This document shows, one piece after another, positions 19,788 to 28,843 of a stretch of 64,000 bases of DNA. The translations under genes and the position numbers were made by a program. This DNA comes from Acidovorax sp. GBBC 1281 (GTDB lineage Bacteria; Pseudomonadota; Gammaproteobacteria; Burkholderiales; Burkholderiaceae_C), in assembly GCF_028473645.1 (NCBI RefSeq), contig NZ_CP097269.1:2622001-2686000 (forward strand). Direction: 5' to 3'. The stretch's first letter is position 1. Each line of letters opens with the position of its first letter. The notes below the pieces were generated by a model. It searched no databases, was not told where the DNA came from, and saw only the letters and a program-made list of their open reading frames with translations.

Positions 19788-20639
19788 CTAACTGGCGGGG
19801 GTGAGCAGCGCGGTGTCGATCTTGTTGGCCAACTGGGCAATGGCCAGCGCCGCGGGGCAGCCGGGCATCTGCATCAGCAGCAGCTGGCGCCGCATGACGG
19901 CATCGCGCACCGACGTGTCGGCCGGGATGTCGCCCATGTGCAGCAAGCGCATGGAGCGGCCCGATTCGGTGCTCACGAAGCGGTCGAGCACCTGCTGCAG
20001 CTGGCTCGTGATGGCGCGGCCGTCGCCGGGGCGCGCGGCCTGGTTGACCACCATGCGCACGTGCTGGCGCTTTTGCTGTGTGGCCAGCACCTTGATCGCG
20101 GCATAGGCGTCGGTGAGGGAGGTGGGCTCGGGCGTGGCGACGATCAGCACCTCGGACGCGAGCGACACCGAGAACAGCACCACGTCGGAGATGCCCGCGC
20201 CGGTGTCCAGCAGGATCACGTCGAAGCGCGGTGCCAGCGTCTGGATCACGTTCAAAAATTCGCTGCGCACCTCGGGGGTGAGGCGCGAGTACTCGACCAT
20301 GCCGGAGCCGGCCAGCACGACCGAAAAGCCGCCGGGCGCGTCGATCACGGCATCGTCCAGGTCGGCCTTGCCGGTGAACACGTCGTGCAGCGTCACCTTG
20401 GGGTGCAGGTTCAGCACCACGTCGAGGTTGGCCAGGCCCAGGTCGGCGTCGAGCACGAGCACGCGGTGGCCGCGGCGGGTGAGGGCGGCCGCCAGGTTGG
20501 CGGAAACGAAAGTCTTGCCCACGCCGCCCTTGCCGCTCGTGATGGCGATGATGCGGGCGCCAGGCGGCGGGCTAGCGGTGCGCGCAGGCATGTTGGGGCC
20601 GGCGGGTGTGGTGGGTTGCGGGGACAGCGCGTCGGTCAT
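19788..20639 (-). CDS. MinD/ParA-type ATPase (FlhG-like)
   Basis: This 283-residue protein has a deviant Walker [20 protein letters not shown] (GKGGVGKT at about 36-43), switch I/II regions [10 protein letters not shown] and LLDTGAG, and no C-terminal MinD membrane helix of the usual kind. The [14 protein letters not shown] motif and spacing are those of FlhG/YlxH, which set flagellar number and position, but no flagellar genes are nearby. It lies 10 bases after a diguanylate cyclase gene on the same strand, so both are probably one transcript. Confidence 0.83.
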   Translation of the reverse strand: MTDALSPQPTTPAGPNMPARTASPPPGARIIAITSGKGGVGKTFVSANLAAALTRRGHRVLVLDADLGLANLDVVLNLHPKVTLHDVFTGKADLDDAVIDAPGGFSVVLAGSGMVEYSRLTPEVRSEFLNVIQTLAPRFDVILLDTGAGISDVVLFSVSLASEVLIVATPEPTSLTDAYAAIKVLATQQKRQHVRMVVNQAARPGDGRAITSQLQQVLDRFVSTESGRSMRLLHMGDIPADTSVRDAVMRRQLLLMQMPGCPAALAIAQLANKIDTALLTPAS

Positions 20640-20649
20640 CTCTGGGCTT

Positions 20650-21420
20650 TCAATAGGCGCTGCCTGTGGAATCCATGGGCGGTGGCAGATCGCCCCATCC
20701 CGACGGAGTGTATAGCGGGCCGAAGAGCAGGCTCTTCTCTTCGGCACTGACGGTGCTGTCCGGCTGTTCTTCGATGCTGACGCGGTTGCGGCCGGCCATC
20801 TTGGCTTTATAGAGCTGGCTGTCGGCACGCTCGCTCCACAGGAGCGTCGTGCTGCGGATCCATTGCAGGGCGAAAGCCCCACCGATGCTGACGGTGACGT
20901 TGAGATCGACGGAGGGCGAGATGCGCACCGGCGTGCGCTCGATCGCGCGGCGGATGCGTTCCGCCACCACGCGGCCGAAGCCCGCCTGACAGGCCGGCAG
21001 CACCACGGCGAACTCTTCGCCGCCGTACCGGGCCAGGGTGTCCATGGGGCGCACGCAGCCGTTCAGGGTGCGTGCCACCGACTGCAGCACGATGTCTCCG
21101 GCCAGATGGCCGTAGGTGTCGTTCACCCGCTTGAAATTGTCGATGTCGAGCATGAGCAGCAGCGCCGCCTCGCCCGCGCGGGTGACGCGGTCGATCTCGC
21201 GCTCCAGCACGGTGCGGAAGTGGCGCCGGTTGGCCAGCCCGGTGAGGGGATCCTTGAGCGACAGCTCGCACAGGCCATCGATCAAGCCCTGCAGGTAGTG
21301 CAGCGGCGTGTCGGAGGGCAAAGCAGCTTCTGAGCCCGCGGCCTGTGCAACCAACGCATGCGCTGTCGTCAGGCGCAGGTCGCGCAGGTTCACGAATTGA
21401 GGGGTCGCAGATTCAGTCAC
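20650..21420 (-). CDS. Diguanylate cyclase (GGDEF)
   Basis: This protein of about 256 residues has a GGDEF domain with intact GGEEF active site and the inhibitory I-site RPMD five residues before it (RPMD-TLARY-GGEEF). A short N-terminal region of about 60 residues carries no recognised sensor and no membrane segment. A GTG at 21420 is preferred; a TTG at 21432 in the same frame would add four residues. The tail after the GGDEF domain is Ser/Pro-rich. It sits just upstream of the MinD-like ATPase gene, an arrangement that could couple c-di-GMP to cell-pole or flagellar control. Confidence 0.88.
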   Translation of the reverse strand: MTESATPQFVNLRDLRLTTAHALVAQAAGSEAALPSDTPLHYLQGLIDGLCELSLKDPLTGLANRRHFRTVLEREIDRVTRAGEAALLLMLDIDNFKRVNDTYGHLAGDIVLQSVARTLNGCVRPMDTLARYGGEEFAVVLPACQAGFGRVVAERIRRAIERTPVRISPSVDLNVTVSIGGAFALQWIRSTTLLWSERADSQLYKAKMAGRNRVSIEEQPDSTVSAEEKSLLFGPLYTPSGWGDLPPPMDSTGSAY

Positions 21421-21487
21421 AAAATGCAACAAACAGTATGTACCGAGTGTAGCAGCGGGGTTGGCTTCTGACCCCTGCGATCCTGGC

Positions 21488-23158
21488 TCATTCCGTTAAT
21501 TGTTGCAACACCGCCAGTGCCTGCGCATCGGTGCGGTAGAGCGCAAGACCCGGTCCCGCCTCCAGAAGCCCCGCGCGGCGCAGCACCTGTTCCACCGGCA
21601 GCTTGATGCCGCTCACGTGCAGTTGCCCCCCGCGGGAGGCGGCCAGCGTGCGCAGGCGGGCGAAGGTTTCCACGCCCGTCACGTCGATGCGGTTGATGGG
21701 TTGCGCAAAAAGGCACAGGTGCCGAATCTCCGGGTGGGCGGCCCAGTGCTCGGCGATGCGGCGTTCCAGGGCCGCGGCGGACGCGAAGTCCAGCTCGGCA
21801 TCCATCCGCAGGGCGAAAAGCCCCGGCGCGATGGGCGGCAAAAGCCACAGGTGGCGGTCGCGCAGGCTGCCGTCCGGGTGGGGGGCCACCTCGATGATGC
21901 GCGGGTGCAGGCGCTGGTAGAGAAAGTGCCCCAGGTTCAGCACCAGGCCCACCAGCACGCCCCAGTACATGCGCGGCGCCGTCGCCAGGGTCAGCGCGAA
22001 GGTGACGCTGCCGATGACCGTCTCCACCCGCGACACGCGCCACAGCCGCAGCAGCGTGCCGGGCTTGATGAGGCTGGTCACCGCCGTCACCACTACCGCC
22101 GCCAGCACCGAATGGGGCACGTGGTACAGCGCCGGGGTGAGCCACAGCAGCACCGCCAGCACCAGCGCCAGGGCGAAAAGGGTGGCCCAGCCGCTCTTGG
22201 CGCCCGCGTAGAGGTTGATCGCCGAGCGCGAGAACGACGCGCTCGTGGCGAAGCTGCCGCACAGTCCCGAACTCATCTTGGCCAGGCCGTGCGCGATCAG
22301 GTCCTGGTTCTCGTTCCAGCGCGTGCCGCCCTGCTGGTGCTCGACCTTGGCACTGGAGGCGGTCTCCAGGAAGCTCACGAGCGTGACCACCAGCACAGGC
22401 AGCACCAGCGCGCCGAACTCGTCCCACGACAGCCAGCCGGGCCAGTAGGGCTGGGGCAGCCCGGCGGGCAGGTGGCCGACCACGGCGCCGTCATGGTCGG
22501 CATAGCCGATCGCCCAGCTGACCAGGGCCGCCAGCCCGACGATCACGATGGCCGCCGGAAACGTGGCGCGCCAGCGCCGCGCGGCCACCAGCAGCCCCAG
22601 GCTGCCCAGGCCGAATGCCGCTGCCGTCAGGTCGAAATGGTGCAGCGACGGCGACACGGCCAACGCGTTCCAGGTGGTGCGCAGCCCCAGCAGGTCCGGC
22701 AACTGGGAGGCAAGGATGAGCAGGGCCGCCGCCTGGGTGAAGCCGTTGAGCACGGGCGAGGTGACCAGATTGAGCAGCCAGCCGAACCGCGCCACCCCCA
22801 GCAGCATCTGCAGCAGGCCCGACAGCAGCGCCATCCAGGCGGCCAGCGCCACCCAGTGCGCGCTGCCGGGCTCTGCCAGCCCGGTGAGCGAGGCGCCGAT
22901 CAGCAGGCTGGTCAGCGCGGTGGGCCCCACGCCCAGGCGGGTGGAGGAACTCCACAGCACCGCGATCAGCGCCGGCACCAGCGACGCGTAGATGCCGGTA
23001 ATGACCGGCATGCCCGCCAGCGCTGCATAGGCCACCCCCTGGGGCACCAGCATGAGGCCGACCGTCATTCCGGCCCAGAACTCCCCCCGCATCAGGTGGC
23101 GGTCCGGACGGGGCCAGGCCAGGAAAGGGAACCATCGGGAAAGGGACTGCAGGCGCAT
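21488..23158 (-). CDS. SulP-family anion transporter with STAS domain
   Basis: This 556-residue inner-membrane protein has about twelve hydrophobic segments, the SulP signature region GLMLVPQGVAYAALAGMPVITG near the N-terminus, the [20 protein letters not shown] loop, and a C-terminal cytoplasmic STAS domain (about 445-556) of the anti-sigma-antagonist fold. SulP proteins carry sulfate, bicarbonate or dicarboxylates; no carbonic anhydrase gene is adjacent, so the substrate is open. The ATG at 23158 starts just before the first basic segment. Confidence 0.88.
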   Translation of the reverse strand: MRLQSLSRWFPFLAWPRPDRHLMRGEFWAGMTVGLMLVPQGVAYAALAGMPVITGIYASLVPALIAVLWSSSTRLGVGPTALTSLLIGASLTGLAEPGSAHWVALAAWMALLSGLLQMLLGVARFGWLLNLVTSPVLNGFTQAAALLILASQLPDLLGLRTTWNALAVSPSLHHFDLTAAAFGLGSLGLLVAARRWRATFPAAIVIVGLAALVSWAIGYADHDGAVVGHLPAGLPQPYWPGWLSWDEFGALVLPVLVVTLVSFLETASSAKVEHQQGGTRWNENQDLIAHGLAKMSSGLCGSFATSASFSRSAINLYAGAKSGWATLFALALVLAVLLWLTPALYHVPHSVLAAVVVTAVTSLIKPGTLLRLWRVSRVETVIGSVTFALTLATAPRMYWGVLVGLVLNLGHFLYQRLHPRIIEVAPHPDGSLRDRHLWLLPPIAPGLFALRMDAELDFASAAALERRIAEHWAAHPEIRHLCLFAQPINRIDVTGVETFARLRTLAASRGGQLHVSGIKLPVEQVLRRAGLLEAGPGLALYRTDAQALAVLQQLTE

Positions 23159-23308
23159 CCCGCGATTGTCGCGCGGCGGCGGGCGGGCGCCAGCGGCATC
23201 TCGACTGCCTTGTCCTACGCGAGCTTCGGCGCCTTCCCACCGGGTGCACAGCGCCGCCAACCTAAAGTGCCCACCAGATTCCCCCCATTTCCTGCAAGGA
23301 GGCCTCCC

Positions 23309-23770
23309 ATGAACGCAACCCGCACGCCCCACAGCCCTTCCCACCGGATGGTGAGCATTCTTTCGGCCACGCTGCTGGCTTTCGGGCTGGCCGCCTGCGA
23401 CAAGGCCGATGACCGCACAGTGGGCCAGCAGATCGACTCCGCCGTGGCCAAGAGCGGACAGGTGGCCTCCGACGCCCAGCGCAAGATGGAAGCCGCCGCC
23501 AACGAAGCCGGCGATGCGACCCGCCAGGCCGCCGAGCGCGCCGCCGCGGTGATGGACGATGCCGGCATCACGGCCAAGGTGTCCGCTGGCCTGGCCCAGG
23601 ACGCGGAACTGAGCGCCGTCAAGATCGACGTGGACACCCGCAACGGCATCGTGACGCTGAACGGTCCGGTCAAATCCAAGCAGGCCAGCGAGCGCGCCAC
23701 GAACATCGCCCAGAACGTGCAGGGCGTGAACTCGGTGGTCAACCAGCTGACCATCTCCAGCGCAGGCTGA
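23309..23770 (+). CDS. BON-domain lipoprotein (OsmY-like)
   Basis: This 153-residue protein has a lipoprotein signal peptide with lipobox LAAC (Cys about residue 30), a helical Ala-rich linker (about 35-80), and one BON domain (DDAGITAKVSAGLAQDAELSAVKIDVDTRNGIVTLNG...), which binds phospholipid surfaces. Asp follows the lipidated Cys, which in many bacteria favours inner-membrane retention. An AAGGAGG ribosome site is placed 5 bases before ATG 23309. It probably acts in envelope stress. Confidence 0.87.
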   Translation: MNATRTPHSPSHRMVSILSATLLAFGLAACDKADDRTVGQQIDSAVAKSGQVASDAQRKMEAAANEAGDATRQAAERAAAVMDDAGITAKVSAGLAQDAELSAVKIDVDTRNGIVTLNGPVKSKQASERATNIAQNVQGVNSVVNQLTISSAG

Positions 23771-23864
23771 TCTCCGGCCCGGCTTCTGCCAACCCGGCAC
23801 GGGTGCCAGGGCCATCGACCGTGCGCCGCCCGGCCCACCCTGGACGGGTGCGCTGGGCGCTACC

Positions 23865-25097
23865 ATGGCGCCCATGACTTCACCCGCCGACCTCGCTACC
23901 CGCATCGTCCACCACGACTACGTGCCCCCTGCGGGCTTCGCCGCGCCGCAGCCTGCGGTCTACAAGGCCTCCACGGTCATCTTCCCCAATGTGGCGGCCA
24001 TGCGCGCGCGCGAATGGAAGGACAAGACCAGCTACACCTACGGCCTGCACGGCACCCCCACCAGCTACCAGTTGGAAGAGCGCCTGTGCGAACTGGAGGG
24101 CGGCAAGCAGTGCCTGCTGGTGCCCAGCGGCCTCGCCGCCATCGCCAATGTCTCGCTGGCGCTGCTGCGCGCCGGCGACGAGGTGCTCATTCCCGACAAC
24201 GCCTATGGCCCGAACAAGGCGCTGGCCGAGGTGGAGCTGGCCCACTACGGCATCCGCCACGTGCTGTACGACCCGATGAACCCTGCCGACCTCGCTGCCC
24301 GGATCACCCCCGCCACGCGCCTGGTGTGGCTGGAGGCGCCGGGCTCGGTGACCCTGGAGTTCCCCGACCTGGTCGAGCAGGTGCGCATCTGCCGCGAGCG
24401 CGGCGTGGTCTGCGCCCTGGACAACACCTGGGGCGCGGGTCTGGCGTTCGCGCCCTTCGACCTGCGGGGCGACGGCCAGTGGGGCGTGGATGTGTCGGTG
24501 CATGCGCTCACCAAATACCCCAGCGGCGGCGGCGACGTGCTCATGGGCAGCATCGTCACCCGCGACCAGGCCCTGCACCTGCGCATGAAGCTGTGCCACA
24601 TGCGCCTGGGGCTGGGCGTGGGCGCGAACGACGTCGAATCCGTGCTGCGCTCGCTGCCCAGCATCGGCCTGCGCTACCGCGCCCACGATGTGGCGGCGCG
24701 CGCGCTCGCCCGCTGGATGGCGGGGCAGCCCGCGGTGGTCCAGGTGCTGCACCCCGCGCTGGAGGGATCGCCCGGACACGACCAATGGCGTGCGCTGTGC
24801 GCGGCAGATGGCGGGGAGGGCGCCGCGGCGGGTCTGTTCAGCGTGGTGATCGACCCCCGGTACTCCCAGGCGCAGGTGGACGCTTTCTGCGACCGGCTGC
24901 AATATTTCAAGCTGGGCTACAGCTGGGGTGGACCGATGAGCCTGGTCGTGCCGTACGAGCTGGCGACCATGCGCAGCCGCCCGACGCCGCAGCTCGTGCC
25001 CGGCACCGTGGTCCGTTTTTCGATCGGGCTGGAGGCCGAAGCCGATCTTCGCCGCGATCTGGCGCAGGCCCTGGCGCATGCCTTTCCCGCACCCTGA
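23865..25097 (+). CDS. metC: Cystathionine beta-lyase
   Basis: This 410-residue PLP enzyme of the Cys/Met metabolism family cleaves cystathionine to homocysteine, pyruvate and ammonia. The PLP lysine lies in SVHALTKYPSGGGDVLMGS, and the YTYGLHGTPT and ALDNTWGAG motifs place it in the MetC branch. A second in-frame ATG at 23874 would give a protein three residues shorter and is equally likely. It is a single gene with no operon partners visible. Confidence 0.9.
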   Translation: MAPMTSPADLATRIVHHDYVPPAGFAAPQPAVYKASTVIFPNVAAMRAREWKDKTSYTYGLHGTPTSYQLEERLCELEGGKQCLLVPSGLAAIANVSLALLRAGDEVLIPDNAYGPNKALAEVELAHYGIRHVLYDPMNPADLAARITPATRLVWLEAPGSVTLEFPDLVEQVRICRERGVVCALDNTWGAGLAFAPFDLRGDGQWGVDVSVHALTKYPSGGGDVLMGSIVTRDQALHLRMKLCHMRLGLGVGANDVESVLRSLPSIGLRYRAHDVAARALARWMAGQPAVVQVLHPALEGSPGHDQWRALCAADGGEGAAAGLFSVVIDPRYSQAQVDAFCDRLQYFKLGYSWGGPMSLVVPYELATMRSRPTPQLVPGTVVRFSIGLEAEADLRRDLAQALAHAFPAP

Positions 25098-25206
25098 CGC
25101 CCTGGGGAGTCCGGTGGCTGCGCCCGGTGCGGCGCAGCGGCCGGGAGACCCGGGGCCGTGAGGGCATGCTGTTACATTGACCGCTTCAATTCAGGAAGGT
25201 ACTACC

Positions 25207-25383
25207 TTGGCAACACCCAACTACGGATACGAAAAGCGCCAGCGCGAGCTCGCCAAGAAGAAGAAGAAAGAAGAGAAGGCGCAAGCCAAGTCCCACCGCA
25301 AGGACGACCCGCGCGAAGGTCCCGCGCAGGACGACGGCCAGCAGAGCGCACCGCCCGCCGACGGCAACGCGCCTGGGGCCTGA
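25207..25383 (+). CDS. Small basic Lys-rich protein
   Basis: This 58-residue frame starts with TTG 25207 behind a CAGGAAGG ribosome site. The first 15 residues, ATPNYGYEKRQRELAK, run into a Lys/Glu-rich helix and then an acidic, Pro/Gly-rich tail. Proteins with this N-terminus are, to my recollection, common small hypotheticals in Burkholderiales. No function is known; the charge pattern could suit nucleic-acid or ribosome binding, which is a guess. An AT-rich TTACATT box lies 39 bases upstream. Confidence 0.7.
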   Translation: MATPNYGYEKRQRELAKKKKKEEKAQAKSHRKDDPREGPAQDDGQQSAPPADGNAPGA

Positions 25384-25467
25384 TCCCTTAACGGCCCTCA
25401 GCCGCCGCACCGCCGGCCCAGGTCCAGGCGCTCCGCCCGGCGACCGGGCTCGCCAGGGCGCCGCCCG

Positions 25468-26127
25468 TCAGCGCAGCAGCTTGCGCAGCTCAGGCCACAC
25501 GTTGGCCAGCATGGCCGGGTGGGCCTCGGCCTTGGGGTGGATGCGGTCGGGCTGGAACATGGCGGTCGGGTCGGCCGCATCGGCCACGCCCTTGAGCAGG
25601 AAGGGCACCAGCGCCGACTGGGTGTCCTTGGCCACGCTGGCGAAGGTGCCGGCAAAACGTTTCGCGTAATCGGTGCCGTAGTTGGGCGGCACCTGCATCC
25701 CCACGATGAGGACCTTGGCGCCCGACTGTTTGGCCGCCTGGGCCATGGCCTTCAGGTTGTCGGCGGTGTTCTGCAGCGGCAACCCGCGCAAGGCGTCGTT
25801 GCCGCCCAGCTCGATCACCACATGGCTGGGCCGGTGCTGGGTCAGCAGGGCCGGCAGGCGGGAGCGGCCCCCCGAGGTGGTGTCGCCACTCACGCTGGCG
25901 TTCACGACCGTGGCGTCGATCTTCTCTTCGGCCAGCTTCTTTTCCAGCAGCGCCACCCAGCCCGTGCCGCGGGCCAATCCGTACTCGGCGCTCAGCGAAT
26001 CGCCCACCACCAGGATGACCGGCTTGGCCGCCGCAGCGGCCAGCGCAACAGGGGCACAAAGCCCTGCGGCCGCGCCGGCCGCCAGGGCCGCGATAAAGTC
26101 ACGCCGGTACAACAGATTTCGATTCAC
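25468..26127 (-). CDS. tesA: Exported SGNH esterase / thioesterase I-like
   Basis: This 219-residue GDSL/SGNH hydrolase has a signal peptide with an RRDF pair (residues 8-11, Tat-like) and a cleavage region near ALA30. Catalytic blocks are GDSLS (nucleophile Ser44), a conserved Gly in SVSGDTTSGG, GGND, and the C-terminal DRIHP with catalytic Asp and His. It should cleave acyl-thioesters or aryl esters in the periplasm, as TesA/ApeA does. It starts with GTG 26127, 15 bases from the divergent ybbA-like gene, the same pairing seen in E. coli. Confidence 0.9.
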   Translation of the reverse strand: MNRNLLYRRDFIAALAAGAAAGLCAPVALAAAAAKPVILVVGDSLSAEYGLARGTGWVALLEKKLAEEKIDATVVNASVSGDTTSGGRSRLPALLTQHRPSHVVIELGGNDALRGLPLQNTADNLKAMAQAAKQSGAKVLIVGMQVPPNYGTDYAKRFAGTFASVAKDTQSALVPFLLKGVADAADPTAMFQPDRIHPKAEAHPAMLANVWPELRKLLR

Positions 26128-26142
26128 AGCAAAGCACCTTTC

Positions 26143-26838
26143 ATGTCGGAAACTCCTTCCTTGCCCACCCACCCCATCATCGCCGTGGAGCACGTGCACA
26201 AGTCGGTGACGGACTCGACCGGCACCCTCGACATTCTGCGGGATATCGATTTCCGGCTGGCTGCGAGGGAAACCGCGGCCATCGTGGGCGCCTCGGGTTC
26301 GGGTAAGAGCACGCTGCTGTCGATCATCGCGGGGCTCGATACGCCCACCCGCGGCACCGTGCGCCTGGATGGGCAGGACCTGTTCGCCATCGACGAAGAT
26401 GCCCGCGCCGCACTGCGTGCGCAGAAGGTGGGCTTCGTGTTCCAGAGCTTCCAGCTCATGGGCAACCTGACTGCGCTGGAGAACGTCATGCTGCCGCTGG
26501 AGCTGGCCGACCGCCGAGACGCGCGCAAGCTCGCGGCCGACATGCTGGGGCGCGTGGGGCTGGGCCAGCGCCTGTCGCACTACCCCAAGGTGCTGTCGGG
26601 CGGCGAGCAGCAGCGCGTGGCGCTGGCGCGGGCCTTCGTGGTCGAGCCGGCCGTGCTGCTGGCCGACGAGCCCACCGGCAGCCTGGACTTCGCCACGGGC
26701 GAGACCATCATGCGGCTGATGTTCGAGTTGAACCGCGAGCAGGGCACCACGCTCGTGCTCGTCACGCACGACCGGGGCATCGCCGCGCAGTGCGAGCGGC
26801 GCATCACCATCGACGCGGGGCGCGTGTCCGAGGCCTGA
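26143..26838 (+). CDS. ybbA: ABC transporter ATP-binding protein (YbbA/LolD type)
   Basis: This 231-residue MacB-type ATPase has Walker A GASGSGKST (about 48-56), signature LSGGEQQR, Walker B VLLADEPTGSLD and a switch His in VLVTHD. It is divergent from tesA, as ybbA is in E. coli. There, the large FtsX-like permease YbbP follows ybbA directly; here rlmB follows, so no permease is encoded next to it. The partner may be elsewhere in the genome. Confidence 0.88.
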   Translation: MSETPSLPTHPIIAVEHVHKSVTDSTGTLDILRDIDFRLAARETAAIVGASGSGKSTLLSIIAGLDTPTRGTVRLDGQDLFAIDEDARAALRAQKVGFVFQSFQLMGNLTALENVMLPLELADRRDARKLAADMLGRVGLGQRLSHYPKVLSGGEQQRVALARAFVVEPAVLLADEPTGSLDFATGETIMRLMFELNREQGTTLVLVTHDRGIAAQCERRITIDAGRVSEA

Positions 26839-26893
26839 GGTTTTCGGGGTTTTCGGTCGTTTGGGCCCTGTGCCGGGGTATCGCATGCCTTGC

Positions 26894-26914
26894 TTGCTAT
26901 CAAATGTGTAGCAA
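26894..26914. repeat. Short dispersed palindrome, copy 3
   Basis: TTGCTA and TAGCAA flank a 9-base centre, a perfect match in its arms to copy 1 at 6915. It lies in the 111-base gap between the ybbA-like gene and rlmB. Confidence 0.6.
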
Positions 26915-26949
26915 TCGGGCGCTCGGCCCGTGGCGCGGATAATCCCCGC

Positions 26950-27699
26950 ATGTCCAGCCCCAAAGTCCTCTTCGGCTTCCACGCCGTCGGCGTGCGCCTG
27001 AAGACCGCGCCGCAATCCATCATCGAGATCTACTACGAAGCCACGCGGCGCGATGCCCGCATGCGCCAGTTCCTCGACCGCGCCAACGCCGCCGGCGCGC
27101 GCCTCATCGAAGCCGATAGCGCGCGCATCGCCAAGCTGGCAGGCAGCCAGGGCCACCAGGGTGTGGCGGCGCGGGTGGAGCCGGTGGCCCTGGCCACCTC
27201 GCTCGACGAGTTGCTCGAAGACCTGGAAGCCTCCGGTGTCGCACAGCCCCTGCTGCTGGTGCTGGACGGCGTGACCGATCCGCACAACCTGGGCGCCTGC
27301 CTGCGGGTGGCCGACGGCGCCGGCGCGCAGGCCGTGATCGCGCCCAAGGACCATGCGGTGGGCCTGAACGCCACGGTGGCCAAGGTGGCCAGCGGCGCCG
27401 CCGAGACGGTGCCGTACTTCATGGTGACGAACCTCGCGCGCACCCTGAACGAACTCAAGGAACGCAACATCTGGTGCATCGGCACCAGCGACGATGCGCC
27501 CAAGACCATCTACCAGGTGGACCTGAAAGGCCCCGTGGCCCTGGTGCTGGGCGCGGAGGGCGACGGCATGCGCCAGCTCACGCGCAAGACCTGCGACGAG
27601 CTGGTCTCCATCCCCATGAAGGGCGCGGTGGAGAGCCTGAACGTGTCGGTGGCCAGCGGAGTCTGCCTGTACGAGGCCCTGCGCCAGCGCACCGTCTGA
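26950..27699 (+). CDS. rlmB: 23S rRNA (guanosine-2'-O-)-methyltransferase
   Basis: This 249-residue SPOUT methyltransferase modifies G2251 in the peptidyl-transferase loop. It has the N-terminal RNA-binding domain ([14 protein letters not shown]) and the SpoU motifs: [28 protein letters not shown], and [22 protein letters not shown], which form the trefoil knot and SAM site. The length matches the family. No operon link is visible apart from 16 bases to cobB. Confidence 0.95.
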   Translation: MSSPKVLFGFHAVGVRLKTAPQSIIEIYYEATRRDARMRQFLDRANAAGARLIEADSARIAKLAGSQGHQGVAARVEPVALATSLDELLEDLEASGVAQPLLLVLDGVTDPHNLGACLRVADGAGAQAVIAPKDHAVGLNATVAKVASGAAETVPYFMVTNLARTLNELKERNIWCIGTSDDAPKTIYQVDLKGPVALVLGAEGDGMRQLTRKTCDELVSIPMKGAVESLNVSVASGVCLYEALRQRTV

Positions 27700-27715
27700 A
27701 CCCGGTCTTTTCGCC

Positions 27716-28528
27716 ATGCCGCCCGTGCCAGCCTCCGAAGCCGCGTGGAGCGGCTCGGGCGACCTGAACACCGCCATCGTCTGGGTCCACGCCGCGCAGC
27801 GCATCGTGGTGCTGACCGGCGCGGGCGTGAGCGCCGAGTCTGGCGTGCCCACGTTCCGCGATGCGCAGACCGGGCTGTGGGCGCAGGTGCGTCCTGAAGA
27901 CATGGCCAGCGAGCCCGGCTTTCGCGCCGATCCCGCGGGTGTCTGGGCGTGGTACGAGCACCGCCGCGCGCTGCTGCAGGGCGTGCAGCCCAATGCGGGC
28001 CACGGGGCGCTGGCGGACTTTGCCCGGCGCCATCCCGGCCGCCTCACGCTGGTCACGCAGAACGTGGATGGCCTGCACCAGATGGCCGGCAGCGAGGGCG
28101 TGCTGTGCCTGCACGGCGAGCTGCGCGGCAACCGCTGGCTGGACGATCCGCGCGGCTGCTGCGATCTGGCCCACGCCGAGGCCGGCGCACCGCCGCGCTG
28201 CGCCACCTGCGGCAATCTCGTGCGCCCGGCCGTGGTGTGGTTCGGCGAGTCGTTGCCGATCGACATCCTCGGCCAAGCGGAGGAGGCGGTCAGCGCCTGC
28301 GACCTGATGCTGGTCGTGGGCACGGCCGGCGCCGTGTATCCCGCGGCCGGCCTCGCCCACATGGCCCGGCGCATCGGGGCGCGCGTGGTCATCGTCAACC
28401 CGGCGCCGAGCGAACTCGACGGCACGGCCCATGCGGTGCTGCGCGGTCCGTCGGCCGAAGTCTTGCCCCTGCTGCTGGGCCGGGATCGCCCCGCAGGCGA
28501 CACGCCACCGGCGGCAGCGCCGCGATAA
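27716..28528 (+). CDS. cobB: Sir2-family NAD-dependent protein deacylase
   Basis: This 270-residue sirtuin has the NAD motif TGAGVSAESGVPTFRD (about 34-49), TQNVDGLH (114-121) and catalytic His133 in CLHGE. Tyr80 and Arg83 in the WYEHRR helix match the class III Tyr-x-x-Arg pocket for succinyl- or malonyl-lysine, so it should be a desuccinylase as well as a deacetylase. Zinc ligands appear as GCC and CATCG. The 3' end carries a GATAAT box that may serve the downstream riboswitch transcript. Confidence 0.9.
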   Translation: MPPVPASEAAWSGSGDLNTAIVWVHAAQRIVVLTGAGVSAESGVPTFRDAQTGLWAQVRPEDMASEPGFRADPAGVWAWYEHRRALLQGVQPNAGHGALADFARRHPGRLTLVTQNVDGLHQMAGSEGVLCLHGELRGNRWLDDPRGCCDLAHAEAGAPPRCATCGNLVRPAVVWFGESLPIDILGQAEEAVSACDLMLVVGTAGAVYPAAGLAHMARRIGARVVIVNPAPSELDGTAHAVLRGPSAEVLPLLLGRDRPAGDTPPAAAPR

Positions 28529-28537
28529 TCGCCCGGT

Positions 28538-28732
28538 CTTCAGGGCGGGGTGGAATTCCCCACCGGCGGTAGGTGGTGCGGGAGGTCTCCCCGCGCCGCG
28601 AGCCCGCGAGCGCTCCGCATGCGTCCTTCGGGATGGGCGGAGGTCAGCAGACCCAGTGCGACGCGGCTCCAAGGAACACGGTTCCTGGCCCGTTCAGTCT
28701 GGGGCCGACGGTCACAGTCCGGATGAAAGAAG
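28538..28732 (+). ncRNA. FMN riboswitch (RFN element)
   Basis: The conserved 5' block (CAGGGCGGGGTGGAATTCCC, then CACCGGCGGTA) and the conserved 3' block (CCGACGGTCACAGTCCGGAT, then GAAAGAAG) of the RFN element are both present, with the AGGTCAGCAGACCCAGTG core between them. The 3' block ends 112 bases before ribB, leaving room for an expression platform. FMN binding should reduce ribB expression. A GATAAT -10 candidate is at 28524-28529. Confidence 0.95.
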
Positions 28733-28843
28733 ATGGGGTGCGCAGCCATGTGCGCCCTGGTGCCTGCGCGCGCCTGCCATTCGGGCGTGCGCCGGTGCTT
28801 CTTGCATGCCTTGAGGCGTTTCCTCACCTTCCAGGAGCGTTTC

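Noticed and set aside
21500..23770. Long plus-strand frame of 756 codons
   Set aside because: It is antisense to the SulP transporter gene and has skewed, low-complexity composition; only the last 153 codons, with their own ribosome site and lipobox, are a real gene.
25468..28503. Very long minus-strand frames (for example 1011 codons over 25468-28503)
   Set aside because: They are antisense or run-on frames produced by high GC content; only the tesA part at the 3' end has family motifs, and the rest lies opposite ybbA, rlmB and cobB.
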